DNA of 64,000 nt from Streptomyces camponoticapitis (GTDB lineage Bacteria > Actinomycetota > Actinomycetes > Streptomycetales > Streptomycetaceae): assembly GCF_014646115.1 (NCBI RefSeq), contig NZ_BMMV01000031.1, forward strand, positions 1 through 64,000. The letters are read 5' to 3'. The notes under the pieces are model-generated. The model was not told the DNA's origin and searched no databases. It worked only from the letters and a program-made list of their open reading frames with translations. The position numbers and the translations under genes are program-made. This document shows, in pieces, positions 9,515 to 18,478 of the stretch (position 1 is its first letter; each line of letters starts with the position of its first letter).

Positions 9515-9973
9515 GGTGCGTCTACTCGCTCTCGAAAAGGATGCGTCAGGGATTCGCCGGAGGCCCTGCTGGTGCCCGAGCGCGGCCACGTCGGTGCTCC
9601 GCCGTGATGTGCCACGCGCTGGACGCCATGATTTACCCCGCCCGCCGGTTGTCGACGGGGCGCACCAGACACCGCCGAACACAGTCACTCGTCTTGCCGA
9701 GCTGGGCCGACGTGGTCCGACAACACGGAACGGTGCGTTCCCCGCGCAGGCGCGATCGGATGCGGACATCAGCCTCAGGCGAACCCGCTGAACCGAGTCG
9801 GTCCGCGATTGAGGTCGCAGCAGGATGGGGCAGCCAGACGTGAGGTCCCCCCATCTGCCGGGCCCGAGCCGAAGGACTGGATAATCGGGCCATGGATGCC
9901 GGGTTGATGGGAAGCGGGGCGCAATCAGACGTGGTCCCTGTACAGGCCCAGGCCGGCGCACGGCGCGGGCTGG
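9515..9973. other. intergenic, 459 bp
   Basis: Divergent region between zwf (minus) and a broken acetyltransferase (plus). No gene with a ribosome site or domain is visible. It should contain the zwf promoter close to 9515-9650. Confidence 0.4.
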
Positions 9974-10424
9974 ATGGTGCGATCTGCGGAGGCAAGGGAC
10001 ATCGAGGTGATCGCGGAGCCGCGGGCCACGGTCATGCGTGCGGACCTGGAACGGCTTGGCCGCTAGGACGAGCACCGGGTGCGCCAGCGGCTGCTGGATT
10101 CCTTCTCCACGCAGCACACGTCGATCATCATGATCGACGGCGAACTCGCAGGATGCGTCACGGTCCGGCCCTTCGAAGGCGGGCAGTGGCTGGAGCACTT
10201 CTACCCTCGCTCCGCACCGTCAAGGCCGAGGTCACGGATCTGCTGTCTTGCACTCGGTGCTGGAGCGGACTGACGCGCAGGGCATGACCGTGGGTCTGAA
10301 CGTCTTGCAAGGCAGTGCTGCCCGTCGGCTCTACGAACGCCACGGATTCGTCGTGGAAGCTCAAGACCCGATCGACGTGTTCATGGTTCGCCCACCCGGG
10401 GCCTGCACTGATGCGAAAGCCTGA
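9974..10424 (+). pseudogene. GNAT N-acetyltransferase, stop codon and frameshift
   Basis: The translation follows a GNAT protein throughout but is interrupted twice. From the ATG/GTG at 9974-9979 it reads SAEARDIEVIAEPRA to RADLERLGR, where a TAG at 10064-10066 replaces an expected Tyr codon. It resumes with DEHRVRQRLLDSF and SIIMIDGELAGCVTVRP. After LEHFY (about 10205) one extra base shifts the frame; the shifted frame gives LAPHRQGRGHGSAVLHSVL, the acetyl-CoA-binding motif A, followed by LNVLQGSAARRLYERHGF and VFMVRPPG to the TGA at 10422. An intact relative would be about 150 residues, acetylating an unknown amine. Confidence 0.82.
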
Positions 10425-10608
10425 CCCTGTCGTAGCACGATGGCCACGACCCGGTCCGCGAACCATCTGCTCGGCCCTGACGTGACAGGGGCCGCACCGG
10501 TTCTTCGAGTGTGACCAAGAAGTGGGCCCGCGCGGCCCTGTCCCATCGTGCCTTCTGCGGTGTCTCCACGCATGACCAGACAGCGATGCGCACCAAGGGC
10601 ATGGCACC

Positions 10609-10836
10609 GTGACCGACTCGCTCGACGGTCAGACGCCGCCAGTCCTCGGCGCCGACGGTTTGGCTGTTGTAGCCGACAAGCGGAGGCTGCGGGTATTGAA
10701 CAAGATCACCGCGTTCACCATCCGCTACAACACGAGAGCCACGCGGTTCGCCCGGAAGTACGACGCCCGGGCCGAGCACGCCCGCTACGTGGCACCTCAT
10801 CAGCACGAGCAGACACACACCAACGCGCCAACGTGA
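10609..10836 (+). pseudogene. possible transposase C-terminal remnant
   Basis: The last ~45 residues (KITAFTIRYNTRATRF, then KYDARAEHARYV) resemble the tail of IS630-family transposases, where a similar ITAFTIRYN segment is followed by Trp/Tyr-rich sequence. There is no DDE core upstream, and the preceding residues look unrelated. If the reading is right it is a scrap of an old insertion, beside the dead acetyltransferase. It could also be chance coding-like sequence. Confidence 0.33.
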
Positions 10837-10877
10837 CGGCGGCCCGGGAATCACCTTCGGTGATCACCGGGCCGCCG
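10837..10877. terminator. strong bidirectional hairpin
   Basis: An 11-bp perfect outer stem (CGGCGGCCCGG at 10837-10847 with CCGGGCCGCCG at 10867-10877) is followed, after a short internal bulge, by an inner 6-bp stem (ATCACC/GGTGAT) closed by a TTC loop. It sits 31 bp beyond the stop of the P450 gene and is placed to end transcripts from both sides. There is no U-tract, which is common for Streptomyces. Confidence 0.72.
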
Positions 10878-10908
10878 AGGACTCAGCTTTGGAAACGACA
10901 GCAGCTGC

Positions 10909-12189
10909 CTACTTCGCGGCTGGACTGCCGGACATGGCGTCGAAGCAGACCGGCAAGATGGCAGGTCCGTGGATGAGCAGCCCGGGACGCCACGTCAGCT
11001 CGTTCTCCGGCACCGCCAACCTTAGATCCGGGACACGCTGCAGGAGCGCGTTCAGAGCAACGACGGCCTCGGCGCGAGCCAGGGGGGCTCCCAGGCAGTA
11101 GTGCGGGCCATGACCAAAGGCCATATGGCCCGCCGTGTCACGACCGATCCTGAGGTCGTCCGCGTCAGAAAAGCGCGAAGGGTCCCGGTTAGCAGCGGAC
11201 AAGGAGACCAGCACCATGTCACCTCGGCGGATCGGAAGGCTGCCGATCGTCAGGTCCTGGGTGGCGAAGCGCTCAGTCGTGGCGTGAGCCGGTCCGTTGA
11301 AGCGCAGGAACTCCTCGACGGCGTCAGGCATCAAATCCGGATCGGTGCGAAGAGAGGCCGCCAACTCCGGACGGCGTAGCAGCTCCAGCACCGCGTTGCC
11401 GATCAGGCTGCCCGTTGTCTCCAACCCGGCAACGAGCAGCACCAACACAACACCGACCAACTCGGCGTCATCCAGAGGACGATCGTGAGGGGTTTCCTCG
11501 TCTGAAGGCTGGGCCAAGGCGCTGAGCAAATCGTCACCAGGCTCGTCCCGCTTGCGGCCGATGAGAGACCCCAAGTATGTGGAAAGTTCGATAAAAGCCC
11601 TCTGCTGCAGCTCTGGTGCGTCCGACCGTGTCACCACATCGGTCCACGAGCGGAACCCGGGTATGTCCTCGGCCGGCACCCCAAGGAGCTCACAGATCAC
11701 CAGGGCGGGCAGGGGAAAGGCGAAGGCGTCCACGAGATCTGCCTGCGACCCGGTCGCCAGCATGTCGTCCAACAACCGGTCCGCCGTGCGTTGGATTGCC
11801 GGGCGCAGCGCCTCAACCTGACGAGGTATGAAGGCCCGTCCTGCCAATCGTCGCAGCCGCGTGTGTTCAGGCGCGTCCAGCGTAATGAGCCACGGCGGTT
11901 GTTCGGGGACCCGGATCCCGCTCATCAACCATCCTGGCTCCAGGCCCGCAGCTTCCGAGCGCTTGCTCATCCGGGGGTCGCTGAGTACCGAACGAGCCTC
12001 CTCGTAGTCGGTGACCAACCACTGCGCCGGAGCTCCACGTGGCTCGCACCGGTGCGCTGCCCCTGCCTCCCGCAGATCTCGCAATACGAGATGCGGATTT
12101 GCCTGGAACGCAGGCCGGTCGAGTACTTCTCTGAGCAGATGCCCATCCACGGGGCAATTCCCGCGCCCAGCCTGACTAGCGCTGTTCAT
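10909..12189 (-). CDS. cytochrome P450
   Basis: About 426 residues from the ATG at 12189 (a GTG one codon earlier is possible). This is a soluble class I bacterial P450. Visible landmarks: the C-helix region LDAPEHTRLRRLAGRAF, the I-helix LVAGLETTG with the acid-Thr pair used in oxygen activation, the K-helix ExxR as EEFLR, and the heme loop FGHGPHYCLGAPLAR with the Cys ligand. The organisation resembles CYP107/CYP105-type streptomycete enzymes, which hydroxylate or epoxidise secondary metabolites and xenobiotics. No ferredoxin gene is next to it, so redox partners must come from elsewhere. A hotdog thioesterase gene lies 71 bp upstream in the same direction, so the two may be co-transcribed. 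Substrate unknown. Confidence 0.93.
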   Translation of the reverse strand: MNSASQAGRGNCPVDGHLLREVLDRPAFQANPHLVLRDLREAGAAHRCEPRGAPAQWLVTDYEEARSVLSDPRMSKRSEAAGLEPGWLMSGIRVPEQPPWLITLDAPEHTRLRRLAGRAFIPRQVEALRPAIQRTADRLLDDMLATGSQADLVDAFAFPLPALVICELLGVPAEDIPGFRSWTDVVTRSDAPELQQRAFIELSTYLGSLIGRKRDEPGDDLLSALAQPSDEETPHDRPLDDAELVGVVLVLLVAGLETTGSLIGNAVLELLRRPELAASLRTDPDLMPDAVEEFLRFNGPAHATTERFATQDLTIGSLPIRRGDMVLVSLSAANRDPSRFSDADDLRIGRDTAGHMAFGHGPHYCLGAPLARAEAVVALNALLQRVPDLRLAVPENELTWRPGLLIHGPAILPVCFDAMSGSPAAK

Positions 12190-12259
12190 CACTCACCCGG
12201 ACTCCCGCAGGCCGGCCCCGTCCGAGCGGCATCACTTCTTCGAGTCGCTGCACCATGGT

Positions 12260-12721
12260 TCAGCTAGCCTGTGTCGCCATGATTGTGGCGGCGACTTCGC
12301 GAGCGTGATCAGACCATGGCGTGGGCAAGAGCGTCTTTCGGTCGAGGCAGATGGCGGTACGGATGCCGTACGCGTAAGTCTTCTCGCCATCGGCGGAACA
12401 CACGCGATAACCGCATGTCACTGAAGTCGTGCCGATCTTCTCGATCCACAAGTTGACGGCATACGTACCGAACGCGGTTACAGGGGTGTCGTACGTGATC
12501 GTGAAAGTCTTTACGACGTTGAAGCCGTCATTCTCCAGGCCTTCGGCGCCGAAAAACCCTTTTCTGTGCCAGAAGGAAAGCCATGCGCGCTCGACCAGTA
12601 CCTGGTAGCGGCCATTGTGAAGCATTCCCAGAGCGTCCAAGTCGTCGAAATGGACTTCGATCGGCATGAGTATCCCGATGGGGCCGGACGTCTTGGCGGT
12701 GGTGGTGAAATCGGAAATCAT
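12260..12721 (-). CDS. hotdog-fold acyl-CoA thioesterase
   Basis: 153 residues, the normal size for a single 4HBT hotdog domain. The ATG at 12721 follows GAGGA. The catalytic segment HFDDLDALGMLHNGRYQ matches the 4-hydroxybenzoyl-CoA/YbgC type pattern, with an Asp (DLDALG) as the likely catalytic residue before the HN turn. It should hydrolyse an acyl- or aroyl-CoA thioester. Located 71 bp upstream of the P450 gene on the same strand, it may release or trim the P450's substrate, but only adjacency supports this. Confidence 0.85.
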   Translation of the reverse strand: MISDFTTTAKTSGPIGILMPIEVHFDDLDALGMLHNGRYQVLVERAWLSFWHRKGFFGAEGLENDGFNVVKTFTITYDTPVTAFGTYAVNLWIEKIGTTSVTCGYRVCSADGEKTYAYGIRTAICLDRKTLLPTPWSDHAREVAATIMATQAS

Positions 12722-12956
12722 AATTCCTCGGCAGTACGATCAGGGATGAGGCGATATTAGACTGAGCAGAGCCGGCGGGAAAACCTTTGATCTCTGCAAG
12801 GAAAATTGTGCGGCTATTTTCCGGGATTCGTTTGCGTAGTCGGTGATGTGACGCGACTCTCCCGCCAGCTCACGGGTGCGCACGAGGGGCAACGGGCGCG
12901 GCCAGCGGCGTTTGCTGGAGACGCTTACGCCTCGTTGGACCGCGAGCGGCTCTGTT

Positions 12957-13967
12957 TCAGCGAGTGACGACGATTTTCCCGGTGACCCGACCAGTCTCCA
13001 CCAAGCGGTGCGCCTCGCGGAGGCCGGCGGCGGAGAAGTCGTCAATTGCGGTGGTGAGTGTGGTGCGGATCCGCTTTTCGTCGACTAGACCAGCGACAGT
13101 CTCCAGCAGATTCTTCTGCACCACCATGTCGTCGGTCTGGTGAATGGACCGGGTGAACATCAACTCCCAGTGCCAGGCGACGCTCTTGCTTTTCAGCGGG
13201 AGCAGGTCCAGGCCCTCGGGCTCATCGATAGCCGTAATGTGGCCGAAAGGCCGCATGATCTGCGCGTAGGTTTCGATGTTTCCGCGCGAATGCGGGCTCA
13301 AGAGGTAGTCGATGCCGTCAGGGGCGGCGTTCGTCGCCGACTCCACAAGGTCGTGGTGGTCCACCACCGCGTCGGCTCCAAGCTCCTGTACCCACGCCCG
13401 GGACTCGGAGCGAGTGGCAGAAGCGAGAACGCGCACGCCGGTCAGCGCCTTGGCCAGCTGGACCGTCATCGACCCCACGCCGCCGGCCCCGGCCAAAACG
13501 ACCAGTGTGCCCTTCGAGTCCTGGGTAAGCCCGAAACGCTCGAAGAGCGTCTCCCAGGCCGTGATGGTGGTCAGTGGCATCGCTGCCGCCTCGGCGAAGG
13601 TGAGCGAATTCGGCTTGCGCCCGACGAGCCGCTCATCGACCGCGTGCAGGTCGGCATTGGCGCCGGGGCGAGTGACGTCGCCGGCGTACCAGACCTCGTC
13701 GCCAACTGCCAGGGTCGTTACGTCGGGACCCACCGCCTCGACGACGCCAGCCGCGTCGAATCCCAGGATTCGGGGAGTCTTCGAAGCGGCCAGCCCCGAA
13801 CGGATCTTGACGTCCACGGGATTCACCGAAACCGCCTGCACCCGTACCAGCACATCCCGACCACGCAACTCGGGCACCGACACCTCAACGTCTACAACGC
13901 TGTCCTGGTCGTCGACCGGCAGGCCCTGGTATGAGGCCACCGCCCGCATCGTGCCAGACGTACTCAT
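12957..13967 (-). CDS. MDR-family oxidoreductase (quinone reductase-like)
   Basis: 336 residues from the ATG at 13967, which has GAGGAG upstream. It has the two-domain medium-chain dehydrogenase fold: an N-terminal GroES-like part (RDVLVRVQAVSVNPVD, ILGFDAAGVVEAVG) and a Rossmann domain with LAGAGGVGSMTVQLAK. The structural-zinc cysteines of true alcohol dehydrogenases are absent, so despite the usual label 'zinc-binding alcohol dehydrogenase family protein' it is more likely a zinc-free NADPH:quinone or enone reductase. A close paralogue lies at 27311..28318; both share TTITAWE, DAVVDHHDLV and FGHITAIDEPE. It is divergent from a LysR gene 113 bp away, the classical regulator-target arrangement. 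Confidence 0.9.
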   Translation of the reverse strand: MSTSGTMRAVASYQGLPVDDQDSVVDVEVSVPELRGRDVLVRVQAVSVNPVDVKIRSGLAASKTPRILGFDAAGVVEAVGPDVTTLAVGDEVWYAGDVTRPGANADLHAVDERLVGRKPNSLTFAEAAAMPLTTITAWETLFERFGLTQDSKGTLVVLAGAGGVGSMTVQLAKALTGVRVLASATRSESRAWVQELGADAVVDHHDLVESATNAAPDGIDYLLSPHSRGNIETYAQIMRPFGHITAIDEPEGLDLLPLKSKSVAWHWELMFTRSIHQTDDMVVQKNLLETVAGLVDEKRIRTTLTTAIDDFSAAGLREAHRLVETGRVTGKIVVTR

Positions 13968-14055
13968 GCTGTGTGCTCCTCGCTCGGTTTTTCCGGCAAA
14001 TTGGTCTTGCACGGACACAGTGGCCCAGCCGAGCCCATGCGTCCAAGGACAGTTT

Positions 14056-14071
14056 TTATGAAAATGCATAA
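14056..14071. promoter_or_regulatory. LysR-type operator candidate
   Basis: TTATG-AAAATG-CATAA is an inverted repeat with 5-bp arms and a 6-bp spacer, containing the T-N11-A core expected for LysR-family sites. It lies in the 113-bp divergent gap between the MDR gene and the LysR gene, only 9 bp before the LysR start, so binding there could both repress lysR and activate the MDR gene. This is inferred from position and pattern. Confidence 0.45.
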
Positions 14072-14080
14072 GCTGAGCGC

Positions 14081-14965
14081 ATGAACGTCTCACTGCGCCA
14101 GCTGGAGTACTTTGTCGCGATCATGGATGAGGGTTCCTTCTCCAGGGCGGCAGAGCTCCTGCACGTGACCCAACCCGGCCTGTCGCACCAGTTCCAGGCC
14201 CTGGAGCGAGCGCTCGGGGTTCGACTGATCGAGCGGACGCCCCGCCGACCACGGCTTACCCCGGCAGGCCGAGCTGTCATGCCGCACGCCCGAGCCGCAT
14301 TGGCCGCCGGCGCACGGGTGGAGTCCACCGCACACCGAGTCGTCGCCGAAGTGGAGGCGGAGCTGTACGTCGCGACGATGTACTCACACAGCGTCGGGAT
14401 CTTTCCCGACGCGCTGCGCAGTTGGCGGCTCACCCACTCCGGAATCCGAGTCCGCCTGTTCGAGCACCGCAGGTCCGCGACGATGACAGCGGCCATGGTG
14501 GACGGCCAGGCCGATATCGCCATCGGCCCGCGTCCGGACCACTGGGACGGATATGTGCGCTCCTTGGGCTTCGAGCGCTTCACGGTGGTCACCGCCGAGG
14601 ACGACCCCGTGGCCGCCGGACGCCACACCATCAGCCTGGTGGAACTCGCTGACCGGGAATGGGTGCACTTCACCCCAGACAGTGGCTTGTCCGACATTCT
14701 GGACGCCGCCTGTGCCCGGGCCGGGTTCACCCCCGCGGTGAGTATCCGCACCGAACAGGCGTCCTCCGCACTCCGGCTGGCCGCCGCGGGAATGGGTCCC
14801 GCCCTGGTCCCGGAGAACAACCTTCCCCCACATTTCACCGGGCGGACGGCCTTTCCCGTACCCCCAGTGGACAGGGAGATCACCGCCTACAGCCGCACAC
14901 CTCCCGACGACCTCGGCGAGGCCTTCGTCACCGCCATCGCCAACCGGCTGCTGGCCGTCCCCTGA
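14081..14965 (+). CDS. LysR-family transcriptional regulator
   Basis: 294 residues, standard for the family. The N-terminal winged helix-turn-helix is clear: LRQLEYFVAIMDEGSFSRAA, then LLHVTQPGLSHQFQALE and LGVRLIERTPRRPRLTPAG. The C-terminal part is the periplasmic-binding-like effector domain (DGQADIAIGPRP, then DPVAAGRHTISLVELADREW). It is divergent from the MDR oxidoreductase gene and probably controls it in response to a small molecule. Its stop codon lies inside the loop of a 13-bp hairpin (14944..14979). Confidence 0.93.
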   Translation: MNVSLRQLEYFVAIMDEGSFSRAAELLHVTQPGLSHQFQALERALGVRLIERTPRRPRLTPAGRAVMPHARAALAAGARVESTAHRVVAEVEAELYVATMYSHSVGIFPDALRSWRLTHSGIRVRLFEHRRSATMTAAMVDGQADIAIGPRPDHWDGYVRSLGFERFTVVTAEDDPVAAGRHTISLVELADREWVHFTPDSGLSDILDAACARAGFTPAVSIRTEQASSALRLAAAGMGPALVPENNLPPHFTGRTAFPVPPVDREITAYSRTPPDDLGEAFVTAIANRLLAVP

Positions 14966-14979
14966 TGGCCAGCAGCCGG
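14944..14979. terminator. 13-bp perfect hairpin spanning the LysR stop
   Basis: CCGGCTGCTGGCC (14944-14956) pairs perfectly with GGCCAGCAGCCGG (14967-14979) across a 10-base loop that contains the lysR TGA. It separates two convergent genes (lysR and the decarboxylase, which ends at 15006) and can terminate both. Confidence 0.7.
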
Positions 14980-15005
14980 CACTCTCGGACGCCCCGTGCG
15001 TGCGC

Positions 15006-16655
15006 TCAGGTTGAGTAGAGCGTCGCGGTGTAATTGTGGAGTTGGTTGAGCAGGGGAGGTGCCTCGTAGGTGCCGGTGACCACTTCGACGTAGCATCCGG
15101 TGTCGGCGTTCGCCGCGGTGTCCATGGCGTGGTCGAGCTCAGCGATGGTGGTCACGCGTGCCGTGTACCAACCTTCACAGCCCAGCACCTTCGGCAGCTC
15201 TGAGTACCGCCAGTCGGCGATGTCGTTGTAGGCGATGTCGCCGTCGGCACAGAGCAGGCGCTCGATCAGGTAGCCGTTGTTGTTGATCACGAAGACCACC
15301 GGGTGCAGGCCGTTTCGCCCGAACTGGCTGATTTCCTGGGCTGTCAGCTGGTGCGAGCCCTCTCCGGTGATCAGCACGACGCGCTGACTGTCCTTGGCCG
15401 CGACGGCGGCGCCCACAGCTGCCGGGGTGGCCCAGCCGATCGAGCCCCACAGTGTCTGATTGTGGAAGGTGGCACCCGCGGGCAGCCGGGCGAACGCCAT
15501 GCCCATGGACGCTGTTCCGGTTTCGGCGATCAGTACGTCGTTCGGCTTGAGGAACCTCTCCCACCGCGGGTAGAGGGTTGCGGCGGTAATGGGGTCGTCA
15601 CCGCTGCCTCCTGCCGGCGCCATGCGTGTGATCTCCGCCGACGGCTGCGGCCACTGCTTGTGGGGGAGCTTCTCGGCGAGAGCGTTGAGGAGGTCTTTCA
15701 TCTCCACGCTCTGGTAGGTCATGCCGTCGACCCGCACGTAGTGGTGCCGGATGTCGATCAACCGGCCGGGATCGAGGTTCGTGGTGAATGCTCCGGTGTT
15801 GAAGTCATTCATCAGTGTGCCACCGAGGATGACGACGTCACTGTCCTCGACGAAGCGGCGGACGTCTTCGTTCATGAGTTTGCCGTCGTACATGCCGACG
15901 AAGGACAACTGGTCCTCGTTGAGGACTCCCTTGTCCGACATCATCGTGGCGAAGGGCATTCCGGTGGCGTCGAGGAGTTGTTGGAGGTCCGGCTCCAGGC
16001 CGGCACGTGCCAGGAGGACACCGGGCAGGACGCACGAGCTCTTGGCTCTGCCGAGCATGTCACTGATCGCCTGCACGGCGACATCCACCTGGCGGGGATC
16101 GCTGGCCGGAGTGGGATGCGGCTGCGCCTCACCGACTACGGGCATGCTTGCCAGGTCGGAGGGGAAGGCCATGTAGACCGGCCGACGGTGGTAGAGCGCG
16201 GCAGCGATGAGGCGCTCCGTCTCGGCGGCGGTGTTCTGGGGGGTCATGATGGCGCTCGCGCAGACCACCGCACCCGACAGCTTTTCGAAGAGGTTGAACT
16301 CGCCGTCGCCCAATGTGTGATGCACGACGGAGTGGTGAGCCTGCACCCCCATCTGCGGCATTCCGACGAGATGGAACAGTGGAACGTGCTCCGTGTAGGC
16401 GCCGGCGATGCCGCAGATGGCGCTGAGTTCTCCGACACCGTAGGTGGTGCACACCGCGCCCACCCCGTGAACGCGCGCGTAGCCGTCCGCGCAGTAGGCG
16501 GCATTGAGTTCGTTGCAGTTGCCGACCCACTCGACGTCTGGATGTTGGGCAATGGCATCGTTGATGGGGAACGCGTAATCACCGGGTACGCCAAAGACGT
16601 GCTTCACGCCAATGTCCTGAAGCCGATTCAGCACGTGCTGGATAACGGTTGTCAC
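15006..16655 (-). CDS. ThDP-dependent 2-keto-acid decarboxylase
   Basis: 549 residues from a GTG at 16655 with AAGGAG eight bases upstream. The reading frame extends 81 codons further but without similarity. Layout is that of pyruvate/indolepyruvate/phenylpyruvate decarboxylases: the Pyr domain with GVPGDYAFPIND and the conserved Glu in NCNELNAAYCADGYAR, the paired His of AHHSVVHHTLG, a middle domain, and a PP domain with GEGSHQLTAQE and INNNGY as the ThDP/Mg motif (GEG instead of the usual GDG). It decarboxylates a 2-keto acid to an aldehyde and CO2. Aldehyde dehydrogenase and SDR genes within 5 kb on the same strand could handle such an aldehyde, but they are separate transcription units. 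Substrate not predictable from motifs. Confidence 0.9.
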   Translation of the reverse strand: MTTVIQHVLNRLQDIGVKHVFGVPGDYAFPINDAIAQHPDVEWVGNCNELNAAYCADGYARVHGVGAVCTTYGVGELSAICGIAGAYTEHVPLFHLVGMPQMGVQAHHSVVHHTLGDGEFNLFEKLSGAVVCASAIMTPQNTAAETERLIAAALYHRRPVYMAFPSDLASMPVVGEAQPHPTPASDPRQVDVAVQAISDMLGRAKSSCVLPGVLLARAGLEPDLQQLLDATGMPFATMMSDKGVLNEDQLSFVGMYDGKLMNEDVRRFVEDSDVVILGGTLMNDFNTGAFTTNLDPGRLIDIRHHYVRVDGMTYQSVEMKDLLNALAEKLPHKQWPQPSAEITRMAPAGGSGDDPITAATLYPRWERFLKPNDVLIAETGTASMGMAFARLPAGATFHNQTLWGSIGWATPAAVGAAVAAKDSQRVVLITGEGSHQLTAQEISQFGRNGLHPVVFVINNNGYLIERLLCADGDIAYNDIADWRYSELPKVLGCEGWYTARVTTIAELDHAMDTAANADTGCYVEVVTGTYEAPPLLNQLHNYTATLYST

Positions 16656-16961
16656 GCGAAAGCTCCTTCTTTTGTCGCCGGCCACCACGGGCGAGCTCAA
16701 TTCCCCGCGCAGGAAGGGTGCGGTCCCCAGTTTGTATGCATGTGCGGCGGTGGTGGCTCGCGCCACGGCGTGCTTTCGGGGGATCCGAGCACAGCGGCAG
16801 GGTTTACCCAGAGCGGAGGCATGGACGGTGCAACCATTCAGGTGCGTTGCCCCTGGGTCTGTCCTCGGGCGGCCTGACATCCGAGCTGGAGTACTCAACG
16901 GCGCCTGCGCAGGAGGGCGGCGGTTTCGGCTCGGTTCACAGGGCGGGCTTCTGCGTGTGGG

Positions 16962-17894
16962 TCAGACGCGCGGGAAGGCGACCCCGGCCAGACGTTCGGA
17001 GACCTCCCACATCCGTGCGGCGAGGGCTTCGTTCCGGGCAGGCTTGTAGGGAGTCTGGCTGGTGGGACCGCCCGTGAAGTGGCCGAGACCGTCGGGTACG
17101 TACAGGCCTCCGCCGTGCGCCTCCGGGCTTGTGGCCGCATAGAGAGTAGGAAGCAATCCCGCGTCGACGTTCTGCACGAACAGACCCCAACCAGCGAGCC
17201 GCGTCATGATCGCCTTGTACGCCGAGGGTTTCTGGCGCCCCATGTCGGGGCCGGCGGTGTACAGGTTCGTGAGGGTCGTCCCCGGATGGGCGACATTGCT
17301 GACAACTCCCCAGCCGCCTGCCGTGCTGCGCCGGTCAAGCTCCATCCCGAACAGCAGGTTGGCCAGTTTCGAGGTCCGGTAAGAGCCGATGGGCGCGTAC
17401 GAGCGCTCACTCTGAAGGTCGTCCCAGTTGATCTTGCCGGTGCGGGCGGCACTGCTGGTCATGGTGGTGACCCTTGCCCTGCCCTCCCGCAACAGCGGCA
17501 GTATGCGTGCCACCAACGCAACATGACCAAGATGATTTGTGCCGAACTGAAGCTCGAATCCGTCGCTCGTGGTGTGCCGGGTGGGCGGCATCATGATGCC
17601 CGCGTTGTTGATCAAGATATTGATCGGACGCCCGACAGTGGTGAGGTGCTCGGCGAGCGCGGCCACAGAGTTCAACGAGGCCAGGTCGAGTGCCAAGGTG
17701 GAAACCGCGGCGTCCGCGACGGACGAGCGAATGCGGGCGACGGCCGCCTCGCCCTTGGCGGCGTTACGGACCGGCATCAAGACCTCGGCGCCGGCGCGGG
17801 CCAGCCGTTCGGCCAGACCGAGCCCGATACCGTCGCTCGCGCCGGTCACCACCGCGAGTTTCCCAGTCAGATGGGGAACCGATATGTCCTTCAC
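16962..17894 (-). CDS. short-chain dehydrogenase/reductase
   Basis: 310 residues from a GTG at 17894 with AGGAG five bases upstream. Classical SDR landmarks are all present: cofactor-binding TGASDGIG, NNAG in ILINNAGIM, the catalytic Ser in TMTSSAARTG, and YRTSK for the Tyr-x3-Lys pair. The subgroup resembles retinol-dehydrogenase/WW-oxidoreductase-like SDRs, which prefer NADP(H). The C-terminal extension of ~50 residues is rich in Gly and Pro. The gene precedes the 2-keto-acid decarboxylase in the same direction with a 306-bp gap, enough for a separate promoter. Substrate unknown. Confidence 0.9.
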   Translation of the reverse strand: MKDISVPHLTGKLAVVTGASDGIGLGLAERLARAGAEVLMPVRNAAKGEAAVARIRSSVADAAVSTLALDLASLNSVAALAEHLTTVGRPINILINNAGIMMPPTRHTTSDGFELQFGTNHLGHVALVARILPLLREGRARVTTMTSSAARTGKINWDDLQSERSYAPIGSYRTSKLANLLFGMELDRRSTAGGWGVVSNVAHPGTTLTNLYTAGPDMGRQKPSAYKAIMTRLAGWGLFVQNVDAGLLPTLYAATSPEAHGGGLYVPDGLGHFTGGPTSQTPYKPARNEALAARMWEVSERLAGVAFPRV

Positions 17895-18478
17895 AACGAC
17901 TCCTAGTCAACGGTCATCCGTATGAACCTGAAGCCTTGCAGAAGCTGGACCGGGTCCGGAGCGTTTACCCATGGACAAAGAGTCCGTGGATAAAAGCCCT
18001 GTCTCCTACCGGGTGTGCACCGAGTTGCGGGACCAATTCTCGGGTTGCGTATGTAACGCCTTGTCGGGAAGACGCCAGAAACAATGGCACATCTGCCCCG
18101 CCGGCAGGGCGGAGTGGAGACCTCCGTCCGAGGCGGCAGCCGCGGAGATTCTTGCCCGAACTCACCGGCCGCACCGGGTACGCGCCGTCATGGTGCGGGC
18201 ACACAGGCCGGCTCCCCGTCCAGGGCGGCTACTGGTCGGCTGTCGTATTTCTGGAGAAAGCCCAGATTGACGGCTTGGGCGTGTGTAGTGGGGTGGGGGT
18301 GCCGGCGGCCCAGGACCTTCGCGGCCGAGAACCCCATCGGTTAGTCGGTCGGACGGAGCCCCATTTCATTGGAGTCGAATCGGCCGGGCGATACCGGCCA
18401 TCGAGGGACACCCGTCGCGTACAGGAGGCCGCCGACGACGTGCGGCAGGTCGCAGGCGGGCGACCAGCAGCAGTTGGG
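17895..18478. other. intergenic, 584 bp
   Basis: Upstream of the SDR gene and downstream of the CocE-type gene. The 17895-18000 part should carry the SDR promoter. The rest shows only shadow frames, without ribosome sites or recognisable domains. Confidence 0.4.

Noticed and set aside
8174..9607. Long plus-strand frame (477 codons) opposite zwf
   Set aside because: It is the antisense shadow of glucose-6-phosphate dehydrogenase in very GC-rich DNA; the minus strand carries all family motifs.
12957..13967. Zinc-dependent alcohol dehydrogenase label
   Set aside because: The cysteine set for structural zinc and the catalytic Cys/His ligands are not visible, so a zinc-free MDR reductase is the better call.
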